Below, piece after piece: positions 1 to 6,543 of a stretch of 10,741 nt of DNA. The first letter of the stretch is position 1. Each line of letters opens with the position of its first letter. This stretch comes from Thermomicrobiaceae bacterium (GTDB lineage: Bacteria > Chloroflexota > Chloroflexia > Thermomicrobiales > Thermomicrobiaceae): contig JAICWZ010000029.1 in NCBI GenBank assembly GCA_025966355.1, positions 1 through 10,741 of the forward strand, given 5' to 3'. The position numbers and the translations under genes were made by a program. The notes beneath the pieces are model-generated. The model had not been told where the DNA came from. It did not search any database and was given only the letters and a program-made list of their open reading frames with translations.

Positions 1-1
1 C

Positions 2-652
2 ATCGTCTTTAACCCGCGCGTATTGCTCATGGACGAGCCGCTTGGCGCGCTCGACAAGAAGCTGCGCGAAAACCTGCAACTCGAAATCCGCCGCCTGCAC
101 GAAGAGCTCGGCATCACCTTTATCTATGTGACGCACGATCAGGAAGAGGCACTGGTGATGTCGGACCGCATCGCGGTCATGAACCAGGGTCGGATCGAAC
201 AGCTCGGCAGTCCGATCGATCTCTACGACCGGCCGAACAGCCGCTTCGTTGCTGAGTTCATCGGTGAATCGAACTTCCTCGAAGGGACCGCACTGGATGG
301 TCGCGACCATGTCAATCCGGTGCGTGTCGGAGACGAAGTCATCTCCGCCGTTGGGCGTGAGGACGTGATGAGCGGCATGGAGGTCGTGCTGGCCGTGCGG
401 CCGGAGAAGTTGAGCTTCGCCGAAGAACGGGTATCGGAGCCGCTCGCGCCGCTCAACCGACTGAGTGCAACGGTGCGCGAGGGGACATTCATCGGCGAGA
501 TGCGCCGCTACGTCGTCGAAACCGAGCGCGGGCTGCGGCTCACGCTGAAGCAGCCGCTGCGCTATGGCATTCGCCATTTCGAACCGGGCGACCGGGTCGA
601 GCTCGAATGGCACGTTGAGGACACGCGTATCGTTTCGATCGCCACTGACTGA
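2..652 (+). CDS. potA: Polyamine-type ABC importer ATP-binding protein, 3' part (PotA-like)
   Basis: This is the C-terminal part (216 residues, open at the left edge) of the ATPase that powers an ABC importer on the cytoplasmic face of the membrane. The open frame already reads [18 protein letters not shown] at the edge, so the Walker B aspartate and catalytic glutamate plus the D-loop are present. The H-loop follows as [10 protein letters not shown]. The Walker A and signature motifs must lie upstream of the window. After about residue 95 comes a TOBE_2-type domain, with VRPEKL and a C-terminal beta-rich part ending at the TGA. PotA-family proteins are usually about 350-380 residues, so roughly 40% is missing through window truncation, not mutation. 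Two permease genes follow 16 bp downstream and a binding protein gene comes after them, which is the classic Pot/SBP order. The symbol is by family; the true substrate (spermidine/putrescine or another cation or organic acid) is not shown by this part. Confidence 0.9.
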   Translation: MVFNPRVLLMDEPLGALDKKLRENLQLEIRRLHEELGITFIYVTHDQEEALVMSDRIAVMNQGRIEQLGSPIDLYDRPNSRFVAEFIGESNFLEGTALDGRDHVNPVRVGDEVISAVGREDVMSGMEVVLAVRPEKLSFAEERVSEPLAPLNRLSATVREGTFIGEMRRYVVETERGLRLTLKQPLRYGIRHFEPGDRVELEWHVEDTRIVSIATD

Positions 653-657
653 GGAAC

Positions 658-661
658 GAGG
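658..661 (+). promoter_or_regulatory. Ribosome binding site deciding a TTG start for the first permease
   Basis: GAGG at 658-661 lies 7 nt before TTG 669. The frame also has an ATG at 564, but that would give a polar 35-residue extension lying inside the upstream ATPase gene with no evident Shine-Dalgarno. The TTG gives a 16-bp gap between genes and a normal permease N-terminus. This is inference from spacing. Confidence 0.55.
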
Positions 662-668
662 CAGGGCC

Positions 669-1586
669 TTGGCCGAATCGACCGCGAGCGTTTCCATCGC
701 CGATCAGACGGAGAGCGCTGGACGCAACCGCGCCACGCTGGCACGGCTGCGCCGTGAGGTGCAATTGCGCTACATCGCGGTCGTCATCCCACTCATTCTC
801 TATCTTCTTTTCTTCTACGCCTATCCGGTGATCGCCATGCTCTTCCGCAGTGTGAGCGAGCCGACCTGGTCGCTGACCAATTACAGTCATCTGGTTCAAA
901 CCAATGTTTACGTACATGTGATGTGGATCACCGTCTGGATCAGCATCGTCGTCACGATTTGCACGCTCATCCTCGGTTATCCGGTCGCCTACCTCATTTC
1001 CAGCGTCACGACGACGAAATCGAATCTGCTCATCGTGCTGGTGCTGGTGCCGTTCTGGACGAGCATTCTGGTACGCACCTATGCCTGGATGGTGCTGCTC
1101 GGGCGGCAGGGGATTATCAATGAACTGCTTCAATCGCTCGGCATCATCGATCAGCCGCTGCGACTGCTGAATACGCGTTTCGCAGTCTACGTCTCGATGG
1201 TGCATATTCTGCTGCCGTTCATGATCCTGCCGCTTTACAGCGTCATGCGCGGCATCGATCGGAGCGTGCTCCGTGCGGCCGAGGGGCTCGGTGCCCGACC
1301 GAGCGCCGTTTTCCGCCAGGTAATGCTGCCGCTTTCGTTGCCGGGTGTCGCGGCTGGCTGCCTACTCGTCTTCATCCTGTCGCTTGGCTTTTACATCACA
1401 CCGGCGCTGGTCGGTGGACCGAAAGATCTGATGATCTCGGTGCTGATCGCGCAACAGGTCGATCTTTTCAACTGGGCCTTCGCCTCGGCGCTGGCGGCTG
1501 TACTGCTGGTTGGGGCGCTGCTCATCTTCGTGATCTTCAACCGGATTCTCGGCGTCGAGAAGATCTTCGGTGAGGTGCGCTCATGA
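669..1586 (+). CDS. potB: ABC importer permease, PotB-like
   Basis: This is an inner-membrane permease of the binding-protein-dependent transport family (BPD_transp_1), forming half of the translocation channel with the next gene's product. With the TTG start at 669 it has 305 residues, close to the usual 280-310. A basic N-terminus (ARLRREVQLRY) precedes the first membrane helix at about residues 36-57 (IAVVIPLILYLLFFYAYPVI), and a typical first periplasmic loop with FRSVSEPTW follows. About six helices are visible. The EAA loop that docks on the ATPase lies near residues 201-228, reading RAAEGLGARPSAVFRQVMLP and then SLPG. The C-terminus has the helix ending NRILGVEKIFGE. The stop codon overlaps the next start by four bases (ATGA), so the two permeases are probably translationally coupled. 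The longer frame from ATG 564 is possible but less likely. Confidence 0.88.
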   Translation: MAESTASVSIADQTESAGRNRATLARLRREVQLRYIAVVIPLILYLLFFYAYPVIAMLFRSVSEPTWSLTNYSHLVQTNVYVHVMWITVWISIVVTICTLILGYPVAYLISSVTTTKSNLLIVLVLVPFWTSILVRTYAWMVLLGRQGIINELLQSLGIIDQPLRLLNTRFAVYVSMVHILLPFMILPLYSVMRGIDRSVLRAAEGLGARPSAVFRQVMLPLSLPGVAAGCLLVFILSLGFYITPALVGGPKDLMISVLIAQQVDLFNWAFASALAAVLLVGALLIFVIFNRILGVEKIFGEVRS

Positions 1587-2440
1587 GCCGGGGCACGATG
1601 AAGCTCGAACGCCGTCGGTCACAGCCGCGCACGTCAGCGGGGCGCTGGATTCTCTACGTCGTTGTTGGGCTGATCATTCTCTATCTCATCTTCCCGATTC
1701 TGGTGGTCATCCCGCTCTCGTTTTCGTCGGCGCACTATCTCACCTTCCCACCGCCCGGCTTCAGCTTGCAGTGGTATCACAAGTTCTTCAGCCGCTCGGA
1801 CTGGCGCAACGCCGCCTTTCTTAGCTTGTGGATCGCCTGTTCAGTGATGGTTTTGGCGACCTTGCTCGGCACGGCCGCGTCACTCGGGTTGGTGCGCGGA
1901 CGCTTTCGCGGGCGGCAGTCGATCAACACCTTCCTCGTCTCACCGATGGTCGTGCCGTCGATCATCGTTGCGATCGGCCTTTATTTTTTCTACGCCCGCA
2001 TCGGTCTGATCGGCCATCCGATCGCGCTGATCGTGGCGCACACCGCGCTCGCGGTGCCGTTCGTGGTCGTCAACGTCTCGGCGACGCTCTACGGCTTCGA
2101 CGAGCGGCTCGAATTCGCCGCCATGAATCTCGGCGCCAACCGCTGGCAGACATTCCGCCAGGTGACGTTGCCGATCATCCGGCCGGGCGTCATGGCCGGT
2201 GCGCTCTTCGCCTTCATTACCTCCTGGGACGAGTTGATCGTCGCGCTCTTCGTCTCCGGCACCGGCGCCGTGACGCTGCCGAGGAAGATGTGGGACAGTA
2301 TCCGCTTTGAGATCGACCCGACCATCGCCGCCGTCTCGACGCTGCTGATCGTCTTTACCGCCACACTCTTTGTCTCCGCCGAACTGCTGCGCCGTCGTTC
2401 CGAGCGGCTGCGCACGGTGATCGTGACGGAGGTGGAGTAG
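1583..2440 (+). CDS. potC: ABC importer permease, PotC-like
   Basis: This is the second channel-forming permease of the importer, 285 residues, with six or so membrane helices. The first helix (WILYVVVGLIILYLIFPILVV) begins near residue 25, followed by the PLSFSSAHYLTFPPPGFSLQWY loop typical of PotC/YdcV-type permeases. The EAA motif sits at about residues 178-205 (FAAMNLGANRWQTFRQVTLP) and is followed by FITSWDELIVALF, a hallmark of this permease subfamily. ATG 1583 overlaps the upstream stop (ATGA), and GAGGTG at 1572-1577 gives a ribosome site with 5-nt spacing. A second ATG at 1598 would trim five residues and cannot be excluded. It forms a heterodimer with the preceding permease and couples to the ATPase encoded at the left edge. 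Confidence 0.9.
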   Translation: MSRGTMKLERRRSQPRTSAGRWILYVVVGLIILYLIFPILVVIPLSFSSAHYLTFPPPGFSLQWYHKFFSRSDWRNAAFLSLWIACSVMVLATLLGTAASLGLVRGRFRGRQSINTFLVSPMVVPSIIVAIGLYFFYARIGLIGHPIALIVAHTALAVPFVVVNVSATLYGFDERLEFAAMNLGANRWQTFRQVTLPIIRPGVMAGALFAFITSWDELIVALFVSGTGAVTLPRKMWDSIRFEIDPTIAAVSTLLIVFTATLFVSAELLRRRSERLRTVIVTEVE

Positions 2441-2629
2441 CGGTTGACGCGCGGATCGGATCGCGATCCGGCTGGTAGACGTCGTAAGGAGGTGCCGCCG
2501 AGCAAGGGTCACGGCCGGGAGCGGATCAACGCGTGCGCTCGCGTCGCCCCGGCGCCGATTGGAGAGCAACGGTCGATCGGATGACCTGGCAGTCGATCGA
2601 TTCGTCATGTTGAGGTGGAGGTAGTCCCA
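2441..2629 (+). promoter_or_regulatory. Leader or intercistronic region before the binding protein gene, with a 14-bp palindrome
   Basis: This gap of about 187 bp separates the permeases from the binding-protein gene in an otherwise tightly packed operon. It contains a perfect 14-bp palindrome at 2457-2470 (CGGATCGCGATCCG), just after a TTGACG at 2444-2449 that could be a -35 box, although no good -10 lies 17 bp downstream. At 2485-2494 is TAAGGAGGTG, a near-perfect Shine-Dalgarno sequence with no start codon at useful spacing. A separate promoter or a post-transcriptional control point for raised binding-protein expression is plausible. The sequence shows the palindrome and SD-like string directly; function is inference. 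Confidence 0.35.
2617..2621 (+). promoter_or_regulatory. Ribosome binding site choosing ATG 2630 for the binding protein
   Basis: GGAGG at 2617-2621, inside a longer AGGTGGAGG, stands 8 nt before ATG 2630. The alternative in-frame GTG at 2615 overlaps this site, so ATG 2630 is preferred. Confidence 0.65.
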
Positions 2630-3913
2630 ATGGATCATGACGAATTTTTCTTGCGCTTCCTGCTGTCGCAACAGCACGTCTCGCCGCACGCCGCTGCCTA
2701 TAACCGGCGTCAGTTCCTCCGTCGCGCCTTTCAGCTCGGGATCGGAGCGAGCGCGCTTGCCTTCCTGGCCGCCTGCGGCAGCTCGGACAACACTCCGACC
2801 GCGGCGACCGGTGGTTCATCCAGTGGCGGCACATCGAGCAGTGGTACGACGAGCAGCGGCTCAGCGTCGCCTGCGGCCAATTCCGCCACGCCGGCTCCGG
2901 TGAAACTACCGGATGTCACCTCGATTCCGGAGAACCTGAAGGGGAAGGGCGAAGTGCGCGTCGTCTCCTACGGTGGCGCCTTCCAGGATGCTCAACGCAA
3001 GGCGTATTTCGAGCCATTCGAGAAGCTCTCCGGCATCAAGGTGATCGACTCGGAGGGGCCGGATACCGCCAAGGTGAAGGCGATGGTCGATACCAAGAAC
3101 GTCGAATGGGATATCGGGGAGTTCGACCGTGGCGATGTCATCAATCTGGAAAAGAAGGGCGACTACTGGGAGGAGATCGACTACAGCCTCGTCGATACGG
3201 CCAACATCGACAAGGCGTTCCAGTATAAGTATTCGCTTGACATGCTGCCCTACGCCCAGATGTACGCCTTCCGCACCGACGTCTTCAAGGACGCCAAGCC
3301 GAGCGGCTGGGCCGACTTCTGGGATACGAAGAAGTTCCCCGGTCCGCGCACCATGCCGGGCGGCACCGGCGGCATCACGCCCGATCTGGAGTCCGCCACG
3401 ATCGCATCGGGCGTGGCGCTCGACAAGGTCTATCCGATCGACATTGACAAAGCGTACGACAGTCTGTCGAAGGTCAAGGATGATGTCGTCAAGTGGTGGG
3501 ATGCCGGCGCGATTCCAGCGCAGATGTTGAACGACAAAGAAGCGGTGCTGGCCACCGCCTGGAACGGACGTATTGCCGCGATTCAGGCAACCGGCGCGCC
3601 GGTCGAGATCGCCTGGGATCAGGGGCAGTTGCTGAAAGACGCCTGGGCCGTGCCAAAGGGTGCACCGAACAAGGAAAACGCGATGAAGTTCATCGCGTTC
3701 ATCACGATGGCAATCCCGCAGGCGCGCCTCTCGATGCTGATCCCCTACGGCTTCGTCAACAACAAGTCAGCCGATCTCATCCCGGCGGATCTGCTGAAGA
3801 CGTTGCCGACGGCGCCCGACATTAAGTCGAAGCTGTTGATCCACGACTCGCAATGGTGGGCCGATAACCGCGATCAGGTGCTCGAGAAGTGGAATAGCTG
3901 GATTTTGGGCTAG
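2630..3913 (+). CDS. Extracellular solute-binding lipoprotein of the polyamine-type ABC importer (Tat signal)
   Basis: This is a 427-residue substrate-binding protein that captures the ligand outside the membrane and delivers it to the two permeases. The N-terminus has a 25-residue polar/aromatic extension, then a twin-arginine stretch NRRQFLRR (residues 25-32), a hydrophobic segment and a lipobox LAAC with Cys49. It is therefore expected to be folded before Tat export and then lipid-anchored. Residues 50-92 are a Ser/Gly/Thr/Pro/Ala-rich flexible tether. The binding domain starts near residue 107 (GEVRVVSYGGAFQDAQRKAY), typical of SBP_bac_8/PotD-like proteins. Later motifs are WDIGEFDRGDV, YAQMYAFRTDVF, LATAWNGRIAAIQ and KDAWAVPKGAPNKENA. 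The WNG and KDAW motifs align in order with PotD's ligand-binding Trp-Asn-Gly and its C-terminal Asp region, but the second PotD tryptophan next to that Asp is not evident. The ligand may therefore not be a polyamine. It is the last gene of the operon and is followed by a hairpin. Confidence 0.88.
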   Translation: MDHDEFFLRFLLSQQHVSPHAAAYNRRQFLRRAFQLGIGASALAFLAACGSSDNTPTAATGGSSSGGTSSSGTTSSGSASPAANSATPAPVKLPDVTSIPENLKGKGEVRVVSYGGAFQDAQRKAYFEPFEKLSGIKVIDSEGPDTAKVKAMVDTKNVEWDIGEFDRGDVINLEKKGDYWEEIDYSLVDTANIDKAFQYKYSLDMLPYAQMYAFRTDVFKDAKPSGWADFWDTKKFPGPRTMPGGTGGITPDLESATIASGVALDKVYPIDIDKAYDSLSKVKDDVVKWWDAGAIPAQMLNDKEAVLATAWNGRIAAIQATGAPVEIAWDQGQLLKDAWAVPKGAPNKENAMKFIAFITMAIPQARLSMLIPYGFVNNKSADLIPADLLKTLPTAPDIKSKLLIHDSQWWADNRDQVLEKWNSWILG

Positions 3914-3921
3914 CGACCCCT

Positions 3922-3950
3922 GGGGCCGCCCCGTGAGTCGGGACGGCCCC
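3922..3950 (+). terminator. GC-rich hairpin, probable terminator of the importer operon
   Basis: A 12-bp stem with one mismatch (3922-3933 pairs with 3939-3950) closes a 5-nt loop, TGAGT, and starts 9 nt after the binding-protein stop codon. No T-run follows; the next bases are CGCCCACC. It is therefore not a textbook intrinsic terminator, but its position and stability fit 3'-end formation or mRNA 3' protection. Confidence 0.6.
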
Positions 3951-3994
3951 CGCCCACCGTCCGGCCATATCACGTTCCCAGTCGCACCACAGGT

Positions 3995-4148
3995 GTAGGG
4001 GCGACATTTATGGCGCCCGGCGCGCCCCTTGAGGCGGCGCCCGTCTTCCGCGGCCCCCGAGCACCCGAGTTGCCATTCATTTTCCATGTGCCCATGAAAC
4101 GCCTCGTGCTTACGCACATCGGCCGGGCGCCATCAATGGCGCCCCTAC
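3995..4148. repeat. 154-bp palindromic element with 27-bp terminal inverted repeats (MITE- or BIME-like)
   Basis: The left end (3995-4021) and right end (4122-4148) are inverted copies of a 27-bp sequence starting GTAGGGGCG and ending CGCCCGGC, differing at two positions. Each end is itself a hairpin: a 9-bp stem GGGCGnCAT...ATGGCGCCC around a 2-nt loop. The left stem has one mismatch; the right (4125-4144) is perfect. Between the ends are a left inner segment (to about 4050), a non-repeated middle, and a right inner segment (4100-4121) that contains GTGC-TTAC-GCAC. The ends and both inner segments recur, rearranged, near 7401-7503. No transposase frame is present. It may be a non-autonomous mobile element or a pair of REP-like units. 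No obvious target-site duplication was seen. Confidence 0.75.
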
Positions 4149-4165
4149 GGGGCCGAGGAGGCCCC
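4149..4165. repeat. Perfect 6-bp hairpin abutting the repeat element
   Basis: GGGGCC (4149-4154) pairs with GGCCCC (4160-4165) around a GAGGA loop, directly after the right end of the palindromic element. It may be part of a longer structured region or a weak terminator; CATTTTTA starts about 11 nt further on. Function unknown. Confidence 0.4.
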
Positions 4166-4279
4166 AACGGCGTCGCATTTTTATGACCTTTGTTGCTTGA
4201 TACCGTATTCCGGATGGGGAAGGTTGATGATGCGCACATAACCAGAATTTGATCGGACAATGCAGGGAGAACGTCGTAC
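4166..4279. other. Remaining intergenic DNA before the NTF2-like gene
   Basis: The 3914-4279 gap as a whole holds the operon hairpin, the 154-bp element and the small hairpin above. The last 114 bp is noticeably more AT-rich than the surroundings (for example CATTTTTATGACC and CAGAATTTGATCGG) and is the likely promoter region for the next gene. TTGATA at 4197-4202 and TTGATG at 4224-4229 look like -35 boxes, but neither has a convincing -10 at correct spacing. No gene or RNA was recognised here. Confidence 0.35.
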
Positions 4280-4759
4280 GTGACCAGGCCTGCGCGCTCG
4301 GTGCTCATCATCGCTGTTCCGGTGCTTGTGCTCGTTGCTGGCGCGGTGATCACCGTACTGATTCTTTCGCCGGGCGAAAGCCATTTCGCACCCGGTTCAC
4401 CGGAAGCTGCCTTTCAACAGTACCTCGATGCCTATGAGGCGCGCGACTTCAGCAGCGTCTACGGCTCCTTTTCGGCGGAGGCGCAGCGTCAGCTCTCGGT
4501 GGACGAGTACATGACACGCGCGAGATCGTCTGCGAACGTCTCGTTCGATGACAATCAGCGCATACTCATCGGCCGCGTGGAACATCACGGCTCAACCGCC
4601 ATCCTGCACCTGACGATCGAGCACAGCAGCGGATCGGGACTTCGACTCAATCGCTCCTCATATGAGCAGACGGTTCCGCTGGTTCAGGAGGATGGTGCCT
4701 GGAAGATTGACGAACTCTTGCTCGGGATCTACCCGCTACCCCCGGAATTTGCCAGGTGA
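4280..4759 (+). CDS. Small membrane-anchored protein with an NTF2-like (DUF4878-type) extracytoplasmic domain
   Basis: This is a 159-residue protein starting at GTG 4280, with AGGGAGA at 4264-4270 as a ribosome site. A basic start (MTRPARS) leads into a single hydrophobic helix at about residues 7-30 (VLIIAVPVLVLVAGAVITVLIL), with no lipobox, so the rest should sit outside the membrane. The soluble part begins SPEAAFQQYLDAYEARDFSSVYGSFSAEAQ, the opening helix pattern of NTF2-like folds. It ends with the typical strand pair VPLVQEDGAWKIDELLL, in which a basic or polar 'GxWKI' strand closes the cone-shaped barrel. Such domains often bind small ligands or act as scaffolds; no catalytic residues can be named. 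The stop is 50 bp before the six-repeat membrane protein gene on the same strand, so the two are probably co-transcribed and may work together. The fold assignment is by pattern, not alignment. Confidence 0.72.
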   Translation: MTRPARSVLIIAVPVLVLVAGAVITVLILSPGESHFAPGSPEAAFQQYLDAYEARDFSSVYGSFSAEAQRQLSVDEYMTRARSSANVSFDDNQRILIGRVEHHGSTAILHLTIEHSSGSGLRLNRSSYEQTVPLVQEDGAWKIDELLLGIYPLPPEFAR

Positions 4760-4809
4760 TCGACCGATCGAGTCGTCCGCGAACACTGATCTGACGAAGG
4801 GATGACGAG

Positions 4810-6543
4810 ATGCTGATTGCCCGCCGGCTCTATGTCTACTTCATCGCGGCCGTCAGTCTCGGTATGGTCGTGATTGGTCTCTCCAACCTGTTCGGTTTGG
4901 CGTTGGCGCGGGTTGGAGAATCCCTCGGTGGATCAGTTATCCAGCGGTCGCCCGACTCGGTGCGACGGGAGCTCAGCCTCTACGTCGCCCTGCTGATCGT
5001 GGCACTGCCTGTCTGGCTGCTGCACTGGTGGCTCGCCGAACGGGCGGTCCATCGTCCGGGCGCCGCGGGCGAATCCGAACGAGCCTCCGCGCTCCGGGCG
5101 TTGTATCTGACGCTGGCAATGGCGGCGCCGCTCCCCTGGCTTATCGCCGCCGCCGTCGAGATCCTTCGCTGGTTCTTCGACCGGCTATTCAGCGCGACGA
5201 GCACGAGCGGGAGTGCGGAGCAGCACAGTATGGCGATCGCGCTCTGCCTCGTAGCCGGCGCCGTGATCGCCTACCACGCGTCGATCCGGCGGCGCGACAC
5301 GCAGGGTGGCCCGCTCGAAGATGAAGCGGTCTGGCTGCCGCGACTTTATCTCTATGGCGCGGCCTTCACCGGCGCCATGCTCCTGCTCTTTGGTCTGGCC
5401 GATCTGCTGCGGGTCCTGAACGACGTCCTGTTTGGTACACCATCAATCGCGTTCGAACGACACTGGTGGGCGGTGCCGCTCAGCAGCGCGACCGCCAGAT
5501 CGCTGGTCGGACTGGTTATCTGGGGTCTGTACTGGGCCTACGCACTCCGAACGTTGGCTCGTTCCAACTGGCTCGGCGTGAGCGAGCGACGCTCTGCGTT
5601 GCGCTGGTTCTATGTCTACGCAGTCGTCTTTATCAGCGTGCTCCTCACGTTGCGGGGTGTGAGCTCTGGTCTCGACGCGTTTCTGCGCTTGATTCTCGCC
5701 GTACCCCGGAACGCGAATCACGGGAGCTGGACGAGCGCGATCGTCGAACCGTTGATCGTCGCCATCCCCTTCGCCGGATTCTGGATTTACCATCGCGTCG
5801 TCATGCTCGGCGCGGCGCCCGACGAAGCATCGGCGCCCCTGGCAGCTTCGCTCCGCCGTGTCTACACCTATCTCGTCGCGCTCGTCGGTCTCGCCTTCAC
5901 CGGTGCCGGCTCGGCCTGGGTGCTCGGTATCCTCATCGATCTCTTGTTGGGCGGCACGCGCACGGTCAGCGTGTCGAGCCTCTTCTGGCGCGACGATGTG
6001 GCGCGCTTCGGCTCCTTCGCGCTCGTGGGGGCAGCGGCCTGGCTCTGGCAGTGGAATGAGGCAGAGCAGCGAGTTGCGAGAGACGAAGCGGCCGAACGGA
6101 GTGCGACGACGCGGCGCATCTACCTTTACATCACGCTGGCCGCATCGCTGGTGGCGATCCTGGTTAGCCTGGCGATCGTTCTCTACCGGGCCATCTCGGC
6201 GCTCCTAGGGGTGAGTTACGGACCAAGTCTGGCGTCGGCGCTCAGTCCGACGCTGGGTATCGCCATCGTGGCCGGGGCGCTCTTCGCTTATCACCTTATC
6301 GTGCTTCGGCGTGATCTGGCTCAGCGTGAGGCGTCCGGCCCCGCTGCGTTGGTGGTGTCGTTGCGGTTAATCGCCCCGTTGGATGCCGACATCGATGCGA
6401 CTGTCGCTCAGATGCGTACACAGCTGCCCGAGGGATATCGGCTTGAGCGTGACGGCTCAGCAAGGCAGCGCCCGACGCTAACGGCCACTACTCACGTCAC
6501 GCCGGGCGACGAGCCGCAGTCTCCGGTAGTCGGCGTACCATGA
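4810..6543 (+). CDS. Polytopic membrane protein of six tandem DUF5671-like two-helix modules
   Basis: This is a 577-residue integral membrane protein of unknown function. A module of about 85 residues recurs six times. Each opens with a basic residue or two and an aromatic signature (LYVYF 7-11, LYLTL 98-102, LYLYG 179-183, FYVYA 267-271, VYTYL 351-355, IYLYI 437-441). A hydrophobic helix follows, then a short variable loop often rich in L/D (DLL, DAFL, DLLLGG). A second helix ends in an aromatic/His stretch (LLHWW, IAYHA, LYWAY, WIYHR, WLWQW, FAYHL) and then a charged linker (AER, RRRD, RTLARS, RVV, EAEQRV, RRDLAQRE). The first tyrosines are 91, 81, 88, 84 and 86 residues apart. This predicts 12 helices with charged linkers on one side. 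A soluble tail of about 70 residues (from about 508) ends at a TGA that overlaps the convergent methyltransferase. The module resembles DUF5671 of Chloroflexota and Actinobacteria, from memory. ATG 4810 has AAGGG at 4797-4801. Its likely partner is the NTF2-like protein upstream. Confidence 0.85.
   Translation: MLIARRLYVYFIAAVSLGMVVIGLSNLFGLALARVGESLGGSVIQRSPDSVRRELSLYVALLIVALPVWLLHWWLAERAVHRPGAAGESERASALRALYLTLAMAAPLPWLIAAAVEILRWFFDRLFSATSTSGSAEQHSMAIALCLVAGAVIAYHASIRRRDTQGGPLEDEAVWLPRLYLYGAAFTGAMLLLFGLADLLRVLNDVLFGTPSIAFERHWWAVPLSSATARSLVGLVIWGLYWAYALRTLARSNWLGVSERRSALRWFYVYAVVFISVLLTLRGVSSGLDAFLRLILAVPRNANHGSWTSAIVEPLIVAIPFAGFWIYHRVVMLGAAPDEASAPLAASLRRVYTYLVALVGLAFTGAGSAWVLGILIDLLLGGTRTVSVSSLFWRDDVARFGSFALVGAAAWLWQWNEAEQRVARDEAAERSATTRRIYLYITLAASLVAILVSLAIVLYRAISALLGVSYGPSLASALSPTLGIAIVAGALFAYHLIVLRRDLAQREASGPAALVVSLRLIAPLDADIDATVAQMRTQLPEGYRLERDGSARQRPTLTATTHVTPGDEPQSPVVGVP

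Noticed and set aside
564..668. Upstream ATG extension of the first permease
   Set aside because: It lies inside the ATPase gene and has no ribosome site. The encoded residues are polar and unlike permease N-termini, and TTG 669 has GAGG at good spacing.
540..1205. 221-residue minus-strand frame
   Set aside because: It is antisense to the first permease, His/Asp/Arg-rich and without a domain.
2485..2494. Strong Shine-Dalgarno taken as the start of a small gene
   Set aside because: No ATG, GTG or TTG lies 5-10 nt downstream with an open frame of useful length. It was kept only as a possible regulatory signal.
1940..2689. 249-residue minus-strand frame
   Set aside because: It is antisense to the second permease and the binding-protein start. 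Its composition is dominated by Arg, Asp and His, as expected for an antisense shadow.
3995..4148. CRISPR-like array
   Set aside because: There are only two inverted, not direct, copies of the repeat, with no regular spacers and no cas genes.
3970..4353. 127-residue minus-strand frame across the repeat element
   Set aside because: It runs through palindromic repeat DNA and into the opposite gene's start. There is no ribosome site, and the composition is repeat-derived.
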